In this document: piece by piece, positions 40,720 to 50,914 of the stretch
Numbering within the stretch: position 1 is the first letter of the stretch
Layout of the letters: each line of letters opens with the position of its first letter
Assembly (NCBI RefSeq): GCF_027247405.1
Contig: NZ_CP097463.1
Location: forward strand, 3,596,001-3,660,000
Origin: Jatrophihabitans cynanchi
GTDB taxonomy: Bacteria; Actinomycetota; Actinomycetes; Mycobacteriales; Jatrophihabitantaceae
Length of the DNA stretch: 64,000 nt
Reading direction: 5' to 3'
Notes under the pieces: model-generated
Seen by the model: only the letters and a program-made list of their open reading frames with translations
Told to the model about the DNA's origin: nothing
Database searches by the model: none
Translations under genes and position numbers: made by a program

Positions 40720-41721
40720 TCAGAAGAGCGCGAGCTGGTCGCTGACCGGCACCCGTACGGGCAGCCGGCGCACCGCCGGGCGCGGTGGTGCCGACGCGAC
40801 CCACTGCTCCGCGACGGGCCGTGGCGGCAGGTCGGCGCCGGCGAGGATCTGTGCCGCCTTGGCGGCGGACCAGACCAGGTTCTGCGCCTGGAACACCGCG
40901 TCCACGACGGCCACCGGCAGCGGCAGCACGCCGGCTCCGGCCGTGACGTCCAGCCCGAGCGGGACGTCGTGGTGCATCGCCATCACCTGGCAGTTGAGCT
41001 CCCAGGCGGCGCGCGCCTCGGGGTGCGCGAGCCGGCCGGCCACGCCCGCCCCGAGCCGGTCGCCCACCGCGTCCAGGTCGTCGAACGCGCTCGCGGCGGA
41101 GCCGAACTCGGCGAGCAGGCGTGCGGCGGTGCGCGGGCCGACGCCACGCACGCCGGGCAGGTTGTCGGAGGGGTCGCCGCGCAGCGCCGCGTAGTCGCGG
41201 TACTGGGCGGGCGTGACGCCGAGCAGCATGACCAGGCGTTCGGGCGTCATCGTCGGCGAGGCCTCGACGCCGCCGTTGATGATGCGCAGCACGCTGGTGC
41301 GCTCGTCGATCAGGGCGAACGCGTCGCGATCGGACGTCGCGATCACGGTCCGGCCGCCGAGGCCGCGGGCGAACGCGGCGACCGACGCGCTCACGTCGTC
41401 GGCCTCCAGCCCGTCCGGGACGACGACGGCTAGCCCGAGGTCGCGCATCACCTCGACCGCGCAGGCGAGCTGCTCGACCAGGCTGGCCAGCTTCTCGGCC
41501 CGGTTGGCCTTGTACCCGGGCCAGCGCTCGCGGCGCAGCGACCGGCACGGGTCGTCGAACCCGACCACCACGGCGGTGGGGCGGACGCGGTCGACCGCCG
41601 CGACGAGCTGGGTCAGCAGACCGCGAACCGCCCAGCGAGGCTGCTCGCTGCTGGCCATCGCGTGGTAGCTGCGGTGGACGAGGGAGTTCCCGTCGATCAC
41701 CAGCACCACCGGCTCTTCCAC
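40720..41721 (-). CDS. Stand-alone 5'-3' exonuclease (Pol I N-domain/FEN-like)
   Basis: GTG at 41721 gives 333 residues. Metal-binding acidic motifs of the PIN-like domain are present (VLVIDGNSLVHRSYHA, GLEADDVSASVAAF, IATSDRDAFAL). A helix-3-turn-helix DNA-binding motif follows (GDPSDNLPGVRGVGPRTAA). The polymerase domain is absent, as in other stand-alone actinobacterial versions that process flaps and RNA primers. The C-terminal 60 residues are Pro/Ala/Arg-rich. It is 37 bp after the KstD-like gene and is the only DNA-metabolism gene in the steroid cluster. Confidence 0.85.
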   Translation of the reverse strand: MEEPVVLVIDGNSLVHRSYHAMASSEQPRWAVRGLLTQLVAAVDRVRPTAVVVGFDDPCRSLRRERWPGYKANRAEKLASLVEQLACAVEVMRDLGLAVVVPDGLEADDVSASVAAFARGLGGRTVIATSDRDAFALIDERTSVLRIINGGVEASPTMTPERLVMLLGVTPAQYRDYAALRGDPSDNLPGVRGVGPRTAARLLAEFGSAASAFDDLDAVGDRLGAGVAGRLAHPEARAAWELNCQVMAMHHDVPLGLDVTAGAGVLPLPVAVVDAVFQAQNLVWSAAKAAQILAGADLPPRPVAEQWVASAPPRPAVRRLPVRVPVSDQLALF

Positions 41722-41758
41722 GCACCCACTGTGCCAGGCGCCTGCGACGATCGCGCCG

Positions 41759-43282
41759 TCAACCCGCCAGGTGGCGCGCCGCACGGTAGGCGAACACCAT
41801 CGCCGTGCCGATCGGGCTGCCCGGGGCGGGGTAGTGGCGGCCCATCACCGACGCGCTCGTGTTGCCCGCCGCGTAGAGCCCGTCGATCGCGCTGCCGTCG
41901 GTGCGCAGTACCCGCGCGTCGGCGTCGGTGCGAAGCCCGCCCTTCGTGCCGAGATCGCCCAGCACCACCCGAGCCGCGTGGTACGGCGGCTGCCCGAGCG
42001 GGACGAGACAGGGATTCGGCGCGTCGGACGGGGCGGCGAAGTAGCGGTCGTACTCGTCCTCGCCGCGGTGGAACTGCTCGTCCACGCCGGTCTCGGCGAA
42101 CCCGTTGAACCGCTCGACACTGTCGCGCAGCGCGCCGGCCGGCACCCCGGTCAGGCCGGCCAGCTCCTCGAGCGTCTCGGCGCGCACCCAGGCGCCGGAG
42201 GCCAGGTACTGCGCGCGGGGTGCTCCGGGAACGCAGTTGATCGCGGGCAACTGGCCGCCCTCGCGCGAGTCGAACACGAAGTGGCACGGGATCCGGGTGG
42301 CCGGGTCCGCGGCCAGCACCCGCCCCATCCGGTCGTAGGGCAGCGACTCGTTGGCGAACCGCTCGCCGTTGCGGTCGACGAAGATGCCGCCGCGCAGGCC
42401 GAGGAAGAACGCTGCCGACCCGTCCGGCTGCACCAGGGCCGGGCACCACCAGGCTTCGTCCATCAGGTCGGTGGCCGCGCCGATCGCGACCGCGGCCTCG
42501 ATCGGCTCGCCGGTGTTGGTGCCGCGCGGCCCCATCGTCCAGTCGGGCCGTCCCGGCGTGTCGCAAGCGGCGCGCAGTGCGGCGTTGCCCTCGAAACCAC
42601 CGGCTGCCAGCAGCACACCGCGCGCCGCTCGCACCCGCAGCGGGCCGTCGTCGGTGTGGGCCTGGACCCCGACGACCCGCCCACCCTCGACCACCAGCCG
42701 CTCGACGCACGCCCCGGTGCGCAGCTCGGCGTTCCCGGTCCTGCGCAGCGCGAGCAGCAGCCGGCCGATCAGCGCCTGCCCGCCGCCGAGCGTGTCCCGC
42801 GGCACGTCGACGCCGTTGCGCTCGGCCGCGATGGTCGGGCGCAGCAGGGCGAGCAGGTCGGCGTCGAGTTCGGCCGACGGCAGCGGCGCGGGGACGATGT
42901 GGCCGCCACCGGGAAGCCGGCCGTCGACCGCGAAGTAGTCGGGGAAGCTGAAGTACCGGAATCGCAGCAGCGGGTCGCGCTCGAGGAACTCGACAAGCTC
43001 GGGCGCGGTGCGCAGGTACGCCTCGCGGCGCGGGTCGTCGCCGTCGCCCAGTACCGCGCGCAGATAGGTGCGGCCGCGATCGACGGAGTCCACGACACCG
43101 GCGCGCGCCTCGGCCTGGTTGCCGGGCAGGAACAGGCCGGCGCCGGAGTACGCGGACGTGCCGCCGAACAGGGCGGTCTTCTCCAGCACCACCGTCCGCA
43201 GCCCGTTGCTCGCTGCCGTGTACGCGCCGGCCAGCGCGCCGCCGCCGGAGCCGACGACCGCCACGTCGCACTCGAGGTCCAT
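41759..43282 (-). CDS. KstD-like FAD-dependent dehydrogenase (third in window)
   Basis: ATG at 43282 gives 507 residues, near the 510 of Rhodococcus KstD1; the frame is open further upstream but crosses the divergent promoter. The FAD motif is VVGSGGGALAGAYTAASNGL, with GGTSAYSGAGLFLPGN next. The C-terminal loop RHYPAPGSPIGTAM keeps the Tyr-x3-Gly spacing of Delta1-KstD. It probably desaturates a 3-ketosteroid with a different side chain or ring state from the substrate of the kstD at 30649. Motif A lies 41 bp upstream, shared with an SDR gene. Confidence 0.85.
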   Translation of the reverse strand: MDLECDVAVVGSGGGALAGAYTAASNGLRTVVLEKTALFGGTSAYSGAGLFLPGNQAEARAGVVDSVDRGRTYLRAVLGDGDDPRREAYLRTAPELVEFLERDPLLRFRYFSFPDYFAVDGRLPGGGHIVPAPLPSAELDADLLALLRPTIAAERNGVDVPRDTLGGGQALIGRLLLALRRTGNAELRTGACVERLVVEGGRVVGVQAHTDDGPLRVRAARGVLLAAGGFEGNAALRAACDTPGRPDWTMGPRGTNTGEPIEAAVAIGAATDLMDEAWWCPALVQPDGSAAFFLGLRGGIFVDRNGERFANESLPYDRMGRVLAADPATRIPCHFVFDSREGGQLPAINCVPGAPRAQYLASGAWVRAETLEELAGLTGVPAGALRDSVERFNGFAETGVDEQFHRGEDEYDRYFAAPSDAPNPCLVPLGQPPYHAARVVLGDLGTKGGLRTDADARVLRTDGSAIDGLYAAGNTSASVMGRHYPAPGSPIGTAMVFAYRAARHLAG

Positions 43283-43323
43283 CTCGCGACTGTCCCGCGG
43301 ACAACGCCGAGCGGCCAGGGGCG

Positions 43324-43338
43324 TCCCGGTCACCGGGA
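43324..43338. promoter_or_regulatory. Motif A, best copy (7-bp perfect arms)
   Basis: TCCCGGTCACCGGGA is a perfect palindrome around a single central base. It lies 41 bp from the KstD-like start and 44 bp from the SDR start. A CTAGCG hexamer at 43369-43374 lies 38 bp from its centre and would place the plus-strand transcription start next to the ATG at 43383. Confidence 0.72.
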
Positions 43339-43382
43339 GCGGTCGCGGCGCGCGGCCCGGCCGCGTGGCTAGCGTCGGCCCG

Positions 43383-44126
43383 ATGAACCGCTTCGAGGGC
43401 AAGGCGGTGCTGCTCACCGGTGCCGCGTCCGGAATGGGGCGCGCGACGGCGCGGCGGCTCACCGCCGAGGGTGCCGCCGTGTTCGGCGTGGATCGCGACG
43501 AGGCGGGGCTGGAGCAGACCGCGGGCGAGATCGGATCGGGCCGCTTCGTCCCGCACGTGGCCGACGTCAGCGACGAGCAGGCGGTGATCGCGGCCGTGGC
43601 CGCCGCGCGCGAACAGCTCGGCGGCCTGGATGTGCTGGCGAACGTCGCCGGGATCCAGCGCACCACCCCGTTGGCGACGCTGACCGTCGCCGAGTTGCAG
43701 GAACTGTTCGCCGTCAACACGATCGGCACGGCGCTGTTCTGCCGCGAGGCCGCGCTGCATCTGCCCGATCACACCGGGGTGATCGTCAATATCGCCTCGA
43801 GCGCTGCCACCCACGGCCACCCGTACATGGCCGCGTACGCAGCCAGCAAGGGTGCGGTGCTCGCCCTGACCCAGACGCTCGCCGCCGAACTCGCGCCGCG
43901 TGGCATCCGGGTGCTCGCGATCTCCCCTGGCGGCGTGCGCACCCCGCTCACCGCGAAGGTCACCTTCCCCGAGGACGCCGACCGGAGCTACTACGGCCGC
44001 GTGCTGCCGTTGCTCGGTTTCGGTGAGCCCGAGGACGTCGCCGCGGCGATCGCCTTCGCGGCGTCCGCCGACGGCCGGTACTGGACCGGTTCGGAACTTC
44101 GCCTCGACGGCGGCTCACACATCTAG
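43383..44126 (+). CDS. Short-chain dehydrogenase/reductase (hydroxysteroid type)
   Basis: ATG at 43383 gives 247 residues. The Rossmann motif is TGAASGMGRATARRL, the NAG motif is ANVAGIQRTTPL, and the catalytic tetrad includes Ser in NIASSAATHG and Tyr-Lys in YAASK. The ending GSELRLDGGSHI is typical of classical SDRs. It is followed after 9 bp by a 3alpha-HSD-like SDR. Possible substrates are ring or side-chain hydroxy groups of the steroid; specificity is unknown. A conventional ribosome site is not obvious, which fits a near-leaderless mRNA. Confidence 0.82.
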   Translation: MNRFEGKAVLLTGAASGMGRATARRLTAEGAAVFGVDRDEAGLEQTAGEIGSGRFVPHVADVSDEQAVIAAVAAAREQLGGLDVLANVAGIQRTTPLATLTVAELQELFAVNTIGTALFCREAALHLPDHTGVIVNIASSAATHGHPYMAAYAASKGAVLALTQTLAAELAPRGIRVLAISPGGVRTPLTAKVTFPEDADRSYYGRVLPLLGFGEPEDVAAAIAFAASADGRYWTGSELRLDGGSHI

Positions 44127-44135
44127 GAGATCGCC

Positions 44136-44906
44136 ATGACCCGACGTGCTGTCGTCACCGGCTCGGCGTCCGGGATCGGCAAGGCGACCGCGGTGTTGCT
44201 GCAGCAGCAGGGCGTCGACGTGCTCGGTGTCGACCTCAAGGACGCGGACGTGTGCGCCGACCTGGGCACGCCGGACGGCCGGTCCGCCGCGGTCGAGGCG
44301 ATCGGCGAGCGTGGCGGCCTCGACGTCGTGGTGGCATGTGCCGGCATCACCGGCGCGAACGCGGCGGTGCCGAGCGTCAACTTCTTCGGCGTGGTCGACC
44401 TGCTCACCGGGCTGCGTCCGCTGCTCGCCGCCGGCAACGACCCGCGCGCCGCGCTGATCAGCTCGGTGTCCAGCGTGCACCCGACCGACGAGGCGCTCGT
44501 GGCCGCCTGCCTGGCGCAGCACGAGGTGGCTGCGCGTCGCCGTTCGGAGGAGTTACTGGCCGAGCAGGCCTGGGCGTTGCTCTACTCCTCGTCGAAGGCG
44601 GCGCTGGCCCGCTGGGTGCGGCGCGCCGCGATAACCCCGGAGTGGGCGGGTGCGGGCATCGCGTTGAACGCGGTGGGCCCGGGCGTGGTGCTCACCCCGA
44701 TGAGCGGCGAGCTGATGAACGACCCGGTGATGAAGCCGATCATGGACGCCGCGGTGCCGATGCCGCTGAACGGCTACGCGCCGGCCGAGGCGGTCGCGGC
44801 GCCGCTGGCGTTCCTGGTCAGCCCGGCGAACACGCACGTCACCGGGCAGGTGCTGTTCGTGGACGGCGGCGCGGAGGCCACGCTGCGCGGCGACACGATC
44901 TGGTGA
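44136..44906 (+). CDS. 3alpha-hydroxysteroid dehydrogenase-like SDR
   Basis: The 256-residue protein has the plan of the Comamonas 3alpha-HSD/carbonyl reductase: an unusual short NAD domain (GVDLKDADVCADLGTPDGR) and the segment VNFFGVVDLLTGLRPLL. A long insert follows ISSVSS before YSSSK, and the end is VTGQVLFVDGG. This subfamily interconverts 3alpha-hydroxy and 3-keto steroids, so bile acids or 3alpha-sterols may be substrates. A GGAG site precedes the ATG. It ends 6 bp before the converging Hsd4A-like gene. Confidence 0.8.
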   Translation: MTRRAVVTGSASGIGKATAVLLQQQGVDVLGVDLKDADVCADLGTPDGRSAAVEAIGERGGLDVVVACAGITGANAAVPSVNFFGVVDLLTGLRPLLAAGNDPRAALISSVSSVHPTDEALVAACLAQHEVAARRRSEELLAEQAWALLYSSSKAALARWVRRAAITPEWAGAGIALNAVGPGVVLTPMSGELMNDPVMKPIMDAAVPMPLNGYAPAEAVAAPLAFLVSPANTHVTGQVLFVDGGAEATLRGDTIW

Positions 44907-44912
44907 CCCGAA

Positions 44913-45842
44913 CTACTGCGTGAGGTTCTGGATGCCCGTCGTGTCCAGCTGCGCGATCGAGTAGGCCGAGAACGTCCGGTACGGGCTGCGACCCTCGAAG
45001 TAGGGCGTGACCTGGCCGGCGAACTCGGCCGCGGTGAACACGCCGTCGGCGGCCTCGAACTTCTTCTCCACCGTGGCCGGCGCGAGCAGTGCGACCATGC
45101 CGCCGTACACGACGAACACCTGGCCGTTGATCCCGTCGGCGGCGGGTGCGGCGAGGAACCGGACGAACTCGGCGACGCGTTCGGGGGCGAGCGCGTCGAG
45201 GGCGGTGTCCTCGTTAGGGTCGGCGCCGAAGACGTGGCCGGTCATCGCGGTGCGGGCGCGCGGGCAGATCGCGTTCGCGCGCACGCCGTAGCGCGACAGG
45301 CCCTGAGCGGTCGAGAGCGTGAGGGCGGTGATGCCGGCCTTCGCGGCCGAGTAGTTCGGTTGCCCGGCCGAGCCGAACAGGAACGCCTCGGACGAGGTGT
45401 TCACGACGCGCCCGTACACCGGGCCGCCCGCGGCCTTGCTGGCCGAGCGCCAGTGCACCGCCGCCGCGCGCGACAGCGCCGCGTGGCCCTTCAGGTGCAC
45501 CCGGATCACGTCGTCCCACTGCGATTCGGTGAGGTTGAACAGCATGGTGTCGCGCAGCACGCCGGCGTTGTTGACGACGATGTCCAGGCTGCCGAAGGTC
45601 TCGACCGCCGCCGTGACCAGCGCGTCGCCCATCGACCACTCGCCGACGTCGCCGGTCACCGCGATCGCCTTGCCGCCCGCGTCCTCGATCTCGCCGACCA
45701 CGTCGTCGGCCGCGGAGCCGACGTCGTTGACGACGACACGCGCTCCGGCGGCCGCCAGGGCGAGCGCCTCGGCGCGGCCGAGTCCGCCGCCGGCGCCGGT
45801 GACGACCGCGGTCCGGCCGTCCAGATCGATCGACTCGCTCAT
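44913..45842 (-). CDS. Hsd4A-like SDR (steroid 3-hydroxyacyl-CoA dehydrogenase)
   Basis: The 309-residue protein resembles the N-terminal dehydrogenase of peroxisomal multifunctional enzyme 2 and actinobacterial Hsd4A/ChsB1. It has VVTGAGGGLGRAEALALAAA, VVVNDVG, NAGVLRDTMLFNLTESQWDD and the YSAAK catalytic motif. The C-terminal extension after residue 250 (VTPYFEGRSPYRTFSAYSI) is longer than in simple SDRs, as in Hsd4A. It would oxidise the side-chain 22-hydroxyacyl-CoA. A motif B site lies 26 bp upstream. Confidence 0.83.
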   Translation of the reverse strand: MSESIDLDGRTAVVTGAGGGLGRAEALALAAAGARVVVNDVGSAADDVVGEIEDAGGKAIAVTGDVGEWSMGDALVTAAVETFGSLDIVVNNAGVLRDTMLFNLTESQWDDVIRVHLKGHAALSRAAAVHWRSASKAAGGPVYGRVVNTSSEAFLFGSAGQPNYSAAKAGITALTLSTAQGLSRYGVRANAICPRARTAMTGHVFGADPNEDTALDALAPERVAEFVRFLAAPAADGINGQVFVVYGGMVALLAPATVEKKFEAADGVFTAAEFAGQVTPYFEGRSPYRTFSAYSIAQLDTTGIQNLTQ

Positions 45843-45868
45843 CGGCTTCCTCTCGGCAACGACGCAGG

Positions 45869-45884
45869 CTAGTACGTATTCTAG
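45869..45884. promoter_or_regulatory. Motif B site upstream of the Hsd4A-like gene
   Basis: On the minus strand this reads CTAGAATACGTACTAG, identical at 13 of 16 bases to the CTGAAATACATACTAG of the permease promoter. It carries TAGAATACGTACTA, which agrees with the KstR box TnnAACnnGTTnnA at 6 of 8 fixed positions. It is close to the gene start, as expected for a repressor site. Confidence 0.62.
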
Positions 45885-45915
45885 TTCGTCGGCCGACTGG
45901 ATGTGCTGTCAGCAG

Positions 45916-45930
45916 TCCTGATCAGCGGGA
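45916..45930. promoter_or_regulatory. Degenerate motif A copy
   Basis: TCCTGATCAGCGGGA differs from the motif A consensus at two left-arm or centre positions. It lies between two motif B sites in the divergent Hsd4A-like/thiolase region. Dual control is possible, but the copy is weak. Confidence 0.4.
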
Positions 45931-45983
45931 CCGCTTCGTTGGGCTGCGGGCGGCCCGACGCGCTAAGCTGGACTCCACGTGAC

Positions 45984-47144
<1,161 letters not shown>

Positions 47145-47148
47145 GCCG

Positions 47149-49338
47149 GTGAGCATCGGGCTGAGCGAGGAGCACCGCGCGCTGCGCGACGCGGTGCGCG
47201 GCTGGGCCTCGCGCCACGTCCCGCCGTCCGCCGTCCGCGCCGCGGTCGAGGCCAAGGACGAGATCCTTCCGCCGTTCTGGCCGTCGCTCGCCGACCAGGG
47301 GCTCCTCGCGCTGCACCTGCCGGAGGAGCACGGCGGTGCGGGGCAGAGCCTGCTGGACGCCGCGGTCGCGCTGGAGGAGCTGGGCCGCGCGCTGGTGCCC
47401 GGACCGGTGTTGCCCACGCTGCTCGCGTCCGCGGTGCTGCACGACTGCGGGCACGCCACCCACCTGAGGGCGCTCGCGGACGGCTCGGCAACCGGCGCGT
47501 TCGCGCTGCAGCCCGGCGGGCTCACGCTTCGCGACGGGGTACTGGACGGGATCTCCGGCCCGGTGTCCGGTGCCGCGGTCGCCGACGTGCTCGTGCTCGC
47601 GGCACGCGACGGTGCTGCTGCCACCGACGGCGCCGCGCTGCGCTGGGTCGTGCTCGCCCGCGATCAGGTCGAGGTCGAGCAGACCGGCAGCTACGACCTG
47701 ACCTGCCGGCCGGCCACGGTGCGCGCAACCGGCGTCCGAGCCGAGGTGTTGCCGCTGGACGAGGCGCGGGCCACGACGCTGGCCGCCGTGCTGTTCGCCG
47801 CCGAGGCGTCCGGGCTCGCCGACTGGTGCGTGACGACTGCCTGCGGGTACGCACGCGTACGCGAGCAGTTCGGCCGCCCGATCGGGCAGTTCCAGGGCGT
47901 CAAGCACCGCTGCGCGCGCATGCTGGCCCGCGCCGAGCAGGCCCGTGCCGCCGCCTGGGACGCCGCGCGCGCAGCCGCAGCACCCGGCGCGGAGGCCGAG
48001 CTCGCCGCAGCCGTGGCCGGCCTGCTCGCGCCGGACGCCGCGTTCAGCAACGCCAAGGACTGCGTGCAGGTGCTCGGCGGCATCGGCTTCACCTGGGAGC
48101 ACGACGCCGGGCTGTACCTGCGCCGCGCGCACAGCCTGCGCCTGCTGCTCGGCTCGTCCGCGAGCTGGCAGCAGCGGGTCGCGAAGCCGGCGATCGCGGG
48201 GGTGCGCCGCAACCTCGGCGTCGAACTTCCCGGGCACGCCGAACGGATCCGTGCCGAGGTCCGGGCCGAGCTCCAGGCCGCCGCGGCGCTGGACGGTGCC
48301 GAGCGGGACACCTACCTGGCCGAGCACGGCTATACCGCGCCGCACCTGCCCGCGCCGTGGGGCAAGGGTGCCGACGCGCTCACCCAACTGGTGATCGCCG
48401 AGGAACTGCGCGCCGCCTCGCTGCGTCCGGTGGACATGGTCATCGGCGGCTGGGTGGTGCCGACCCTGATCGCGCACGGCAGCGCCGGGCAGCAGAAACG
48501 CTTCCTGCCCGCGTCCTTGCGCGGTGACATCGTGTGGTGCCAGCTGTTCAGCGAGCCCGGAGCCGGGTCGGATCTGGCCGCGCTCAGCACCCGCGCCGTC
48601 AAGGTCGAGGGGGGCTGGCGGCTGTCCGGGCAGAAGGTCTGGACGTCGATGGCGCGCGAGGCACACTGGGGCATCTGCCTGGCGCGAACCGACCCGGATG
48701 GTCCGAAGCACAAAGGGATTTCGTACTTCATCGTCGACATGCACAGCCCCGGTGTCGACGTGCGGCCGCTGCGTGAACTCACCGGCGAGGCCCTGTTCAA
48801 CGAGGTGTTCCTCGACGACGTGTTCGTGCCCGACGACCTGCTGGTGGGCGAGCCCGGCGACGGCTGGAAGCTGGCGCGCACCACGCTGGCGAACGAGCGC
48901 GTGGCGCTGAGCTACGACTCCTCGATCGGCTCCGGGGGCGAGCGGCTGCTGGCCATCGCCGCGCAGCTCGGCGGGCTGGACGCCGAGCAGCTGTGCACGC
49001 TCGGCACGCTGCTCGCCGACGCCCAGGCCGGCGGCCTGCTCGCGCTGCGCACGACGCTGCGCTCGCTCGCCGGCGGCCAGCCGGGCGCGGAGTCGAGCAT
49101 CGGCAAGCTGCTCGGCGCCGAACACACCCAGCTCGTCTGGCAGACCGCGATGGACTGGCTGGGTCCGGACGCGCTCACCCTGGACCTCGCCGACCGCACG
49201 AGCGCGGCGCACCGCTTTCTCAATGCCCGCTGCCTCACGATCGCCGGCGGCACGACCGAGGTGCAGCTGAACATCATCGCCGAGCGGCTGCTCGGGTTGC
49301 CGCGCGATCCCGAGCCGGTCTCCGGCGCGAAGGCCTGA
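47149..49338 (+). CDS. Fused double acyl-CoA dehydrogenase (FadE34-like)
   Basis: The 729-residue protein holds two acyl-CoA dehydrogenase domains in one chain. Residues about 1-345 end in the [16 protein letters not shown] and [20 protein letters not shown] motifs. Residues about 375-720 contain [28 protein letters not shown] and a final [20 protein letters not shown]. Mycobacterial FadE34 (711 residues) has the same fused plan and acts on steroid side-chain CoA esters, where other pathways use alpha2beta2 pairs. It lies between the thiolase and the hydratase, giving a near-complete beta-oxidation set. Confidence 0.88.
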   Translation: MSIGLSEEHRALRDAVRGWASRHVPPSAVRAAVEAKDEILPPFWPSLADQGLLALHLPEEHGGAGQSLLDAAVALEELGRALVPGPVLPTLLASAVLHDCGHATHLRALADGSATGAFALQPGGLTLRDGVLDGISGPVSGAAVADVLVLAARDGAAATDGAALRWVVLARDQVEVEQTGSYDLTCRPATVRATGVRAEVLPLDEARATTLAAVLFAAEASGLADWCVTTACGYARVREQFGRPIGQFQGVKHRCARMLARAEQARAAAWDAARAAAAPGAEAELAAAVAGLLAPDAAFSNAKDCVQVLGGIGFTWEHDAGLYLRRAHSLRLLLGSSASWQQRVAKPAIAGVRRNLGVELPGHAERIRAEVRAELQAAAALDGAERDTYLAEHGYTAPHLPAPWGKGADALTQLVIAEELRAASLRPVDMVIGGWVVPTLIAHGSAGQQKRFLPASLRGDIVWCQLFSEPGAGSDLAALSTRAVKVEGGWRLSGQKVWTSMAREAHWGICLARTDPDGPKHKGISYFIVDMHSPGVDVRPLRELTGEALFNEVFLDDVFVPDDLLVGEPGDGWKLARTTLANERVALSYDSSIGSGGERLLAIAAQLGGLDAEQLCTLGTLLADAQAGGLLALRTTLRSLAGGQPGAESSIGKLLGAEHTQLVWQTAMDWLGPDALTLDLADRTSAAHRFLNARCLTIAGGTTEVQLNIIAERLLGLPRDPEPVSGAKA

Positions 49339-49340
49339 CC

Positions 49341-50252
49341 ATGCCGATCGACGTTGCTGCCGCGCTGGGTGCCGAGCCGGCCGCCTGCGAGCTGTCCTGG
49401 ACCGAGCCGGACGTCCTGCTCTATCACCTCTCGCTCGGCGCCGGCGCGTATCGAACCGATCCGGCCGAGCTGCGCTGGACCTACGAGCGGGACCTGCAGG
49501 TGCTGCCGACCTTCGCGCTCGTGGCGGGCGGCCGCGCAGCCACGATGCGCTCGGGGGCGCCGATGCGGCTGCCCGGGATCGACGTCGACCTGCGCAAGAT
49601 CCTGCACGCAGGGCAGGCGATCACGCTGCACGCGCCGATCCCGGTGTGCGCGAGCGTGCGATCGACCTCGCGTGTCGCGCAGGTCTGGGACAAGGGCAAG
49701 GCCGCGGTGATCGTGCTGCAGAACGAGGTCGCCGATCTCGACGGCCGTCCGCTCTGGACGGCGACCTCGCAGATCTGGGCCCGTGGCGAAGGCGGCTTCA
49801 GTGGGGGTCCCCCCGCCGGTGAGGGCGTAGCCGGCGGGGGAGGGGATGCCGGCCCGGACACGTCCTGGGCCGCGCCCGAGCGACCCCCCGACCTGGTGCT
49901 CGACTCCCCGACGTCGACCCAGAGCGCGATGCTGTACCGGCTGAACGGCGACCTGAACCCGCTGCACGTCGATCCGCAGTTCGCTGCCGCCGCCGGGCTG
50001 GACCGTCCGATCCTGCACGGACTGGCGTCCTACGGCATCGCCTGCAAGGCCGTCGTCGACGAGGTACTCGGCGGCGACGCGAGCCTGGTGCGCGACTACG
50101 CGGCGCGCTTCGCCGGGGTGCTCGTGCCGGGGGAGAGCATCCGGACCCGCATCTGGCGCAACGGCGAGCGGCTGACGCTGCAGGCCTGCTGCCCCGAGCG
50201 GGACGGCGCCCCCGTACTCACCCACGCGACGATGACCGTAGGTGCGTCGTGA
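49341..50252 (+). CDS. MaoC-type 2-enoyl-CoA hydratase (Hsd4B-like)
   Basis: ATG at 49341, 2 bp after the previous stop, gives 303 residues with the double hot-dog plan of hydratase 2. The catalytic motif has Asp204 and His209 in LNGDLNPLHVDP, followed by AAAGLDRPILHGLASYG. It resembles Hsd4B, which hydrates the C22-C24 enoyl-CoA of sterol side chains before Hsd4A. A segment near residues 155-168 (GGPPAGEGVAGGGGDA) is low complexity and comes from a REP-like insert. The stop overlaps the thioesterase start by GTGA. Confidence 0.87.
   Translation: MPIDVAAALGAEPAACELSWTEPDVLLYHLSLGAGAYRTDPAELRWTYERDLQVLPTFALVAGGRAATMRSGAPMRLPGIDVDLRKILHAGQAITLHAPIPVCASVRSTSRVAQVWDKGKAAVIVLQNEVADLDGRPLWTATSQIWARGEGGFSGGPPAGEGVAGGGGDAGPDTSWAAPERPPDLVLDSPTSTQSAMLYRLNGDLNPLHVDPQFAAAAGLDRPILHGLASYGIACKAVVDEVLGGDASLVRDYAARFAGVLVPGESIRTRIWRNGERLTLQACCPERDGAPVLTHATMTVGAS
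49803..49845 (+). repeat. REP-like GC hairpin element inside the hydratase gene (copy 2)
   Basis: Arms CCCCCGCCGG and CCGGCGGGGG form a perfect 10-bp stem around an 11-base loop, flanked by GGGG runs. It shares the core CCCCCGCCGGTGnGGGCGTnGCCG with the element at 39861. It is in frame and adds about 14 residues between GEGGF and the conserved SW segment. Confidence 0.72.
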
Positions 50253-50887
50253 CCGTGTCCCACGAGCGTCCGGTGCTGTCGGCCGAGGCGACCGCGACCG
50301 GGATCGACGCCGCCACGGCTGCCGTCCGACGGGTGCTGGAATCGCTGCTGCACGCAGGCTCGTCGGCCAGCGATCTGTCCGGGATCGCGTTGCGACTGAA
50401 CGCGATCGCCGACGAACTGGCGCAACAGGCACCGACCGTCGACGACCGGATCGCGGACATGTGGAGCGGTGAGGGGGTGACCCGGCACGACCCGGTGACG
50501 GGTCCGGAGAACGCGATCGCCCCGCCGATGCCGATCACCGGCCTGCCGGACGGCTCGGTGGTCGGCACGGTCACCTTGCACCTGCCGTACCAGGGTCCGC
50601 CCGGCTACGTCCACGGTGGCGTGTCGGCGCTGCTGCTTGACCACACGCTCGGCGTCGCGAACTTCTGGGCCGGTGCGTCCGGGCGCACCGGTGAACTCAC
50701 GCTGCGCTACCACCGGCCGACGCCGCTGTTCACCGAGCTCACCGTGCGGGGCAGGCAGACTTCCGTCGCAGGGCGCAAGATCCGCACCGAGGGCGAGATC
50801 AGCACGGCCGACGGCACCGTGTGCGTCTCTGCGAAGGGCCTGTTCGTCACGCCCCGCCCGGAGCACGTGCGTTTCGGCAGGGGTTGA
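50249..50887 (+). CDS. PaaI-type hot-dog thioesterase
   Basis: The 212-residue protein has an N-terminal helical extension of about 90 residues. A hot-dog domain follows with the motif GPPGYVHGGVSALLLDHTLG, in which the HGG segment and the Asp in LLLDH are typical of PaaI/4HBT thioesterases. It may release CoA from dead-end steroid thioesters. GTG overlaps the hydratase stop (GTGA). Confidence 0.82.
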   Translation: MTVSHERPVLSAEATATGIDAATAAVRRVLESLLHAGSSASDLSGIALRLNAIADELAQQAPTVDDRIADMWSGEGVTRHDPVTGPENAIAPPMPITGLPDGSVVGTVTLHLPYQGPPGYVHGGVSALLLDHTLGVANFWAGASGRTGELTLRYHRPTPLFTELTVRGRQTSVAGRKIRTEGEISTADGTVCVSAKGLFVTPRPEHVRFGRG

Positions 50888-50914
50888 TCGGCAGGGCTCT
50901 GCTTCAATGCAGCG

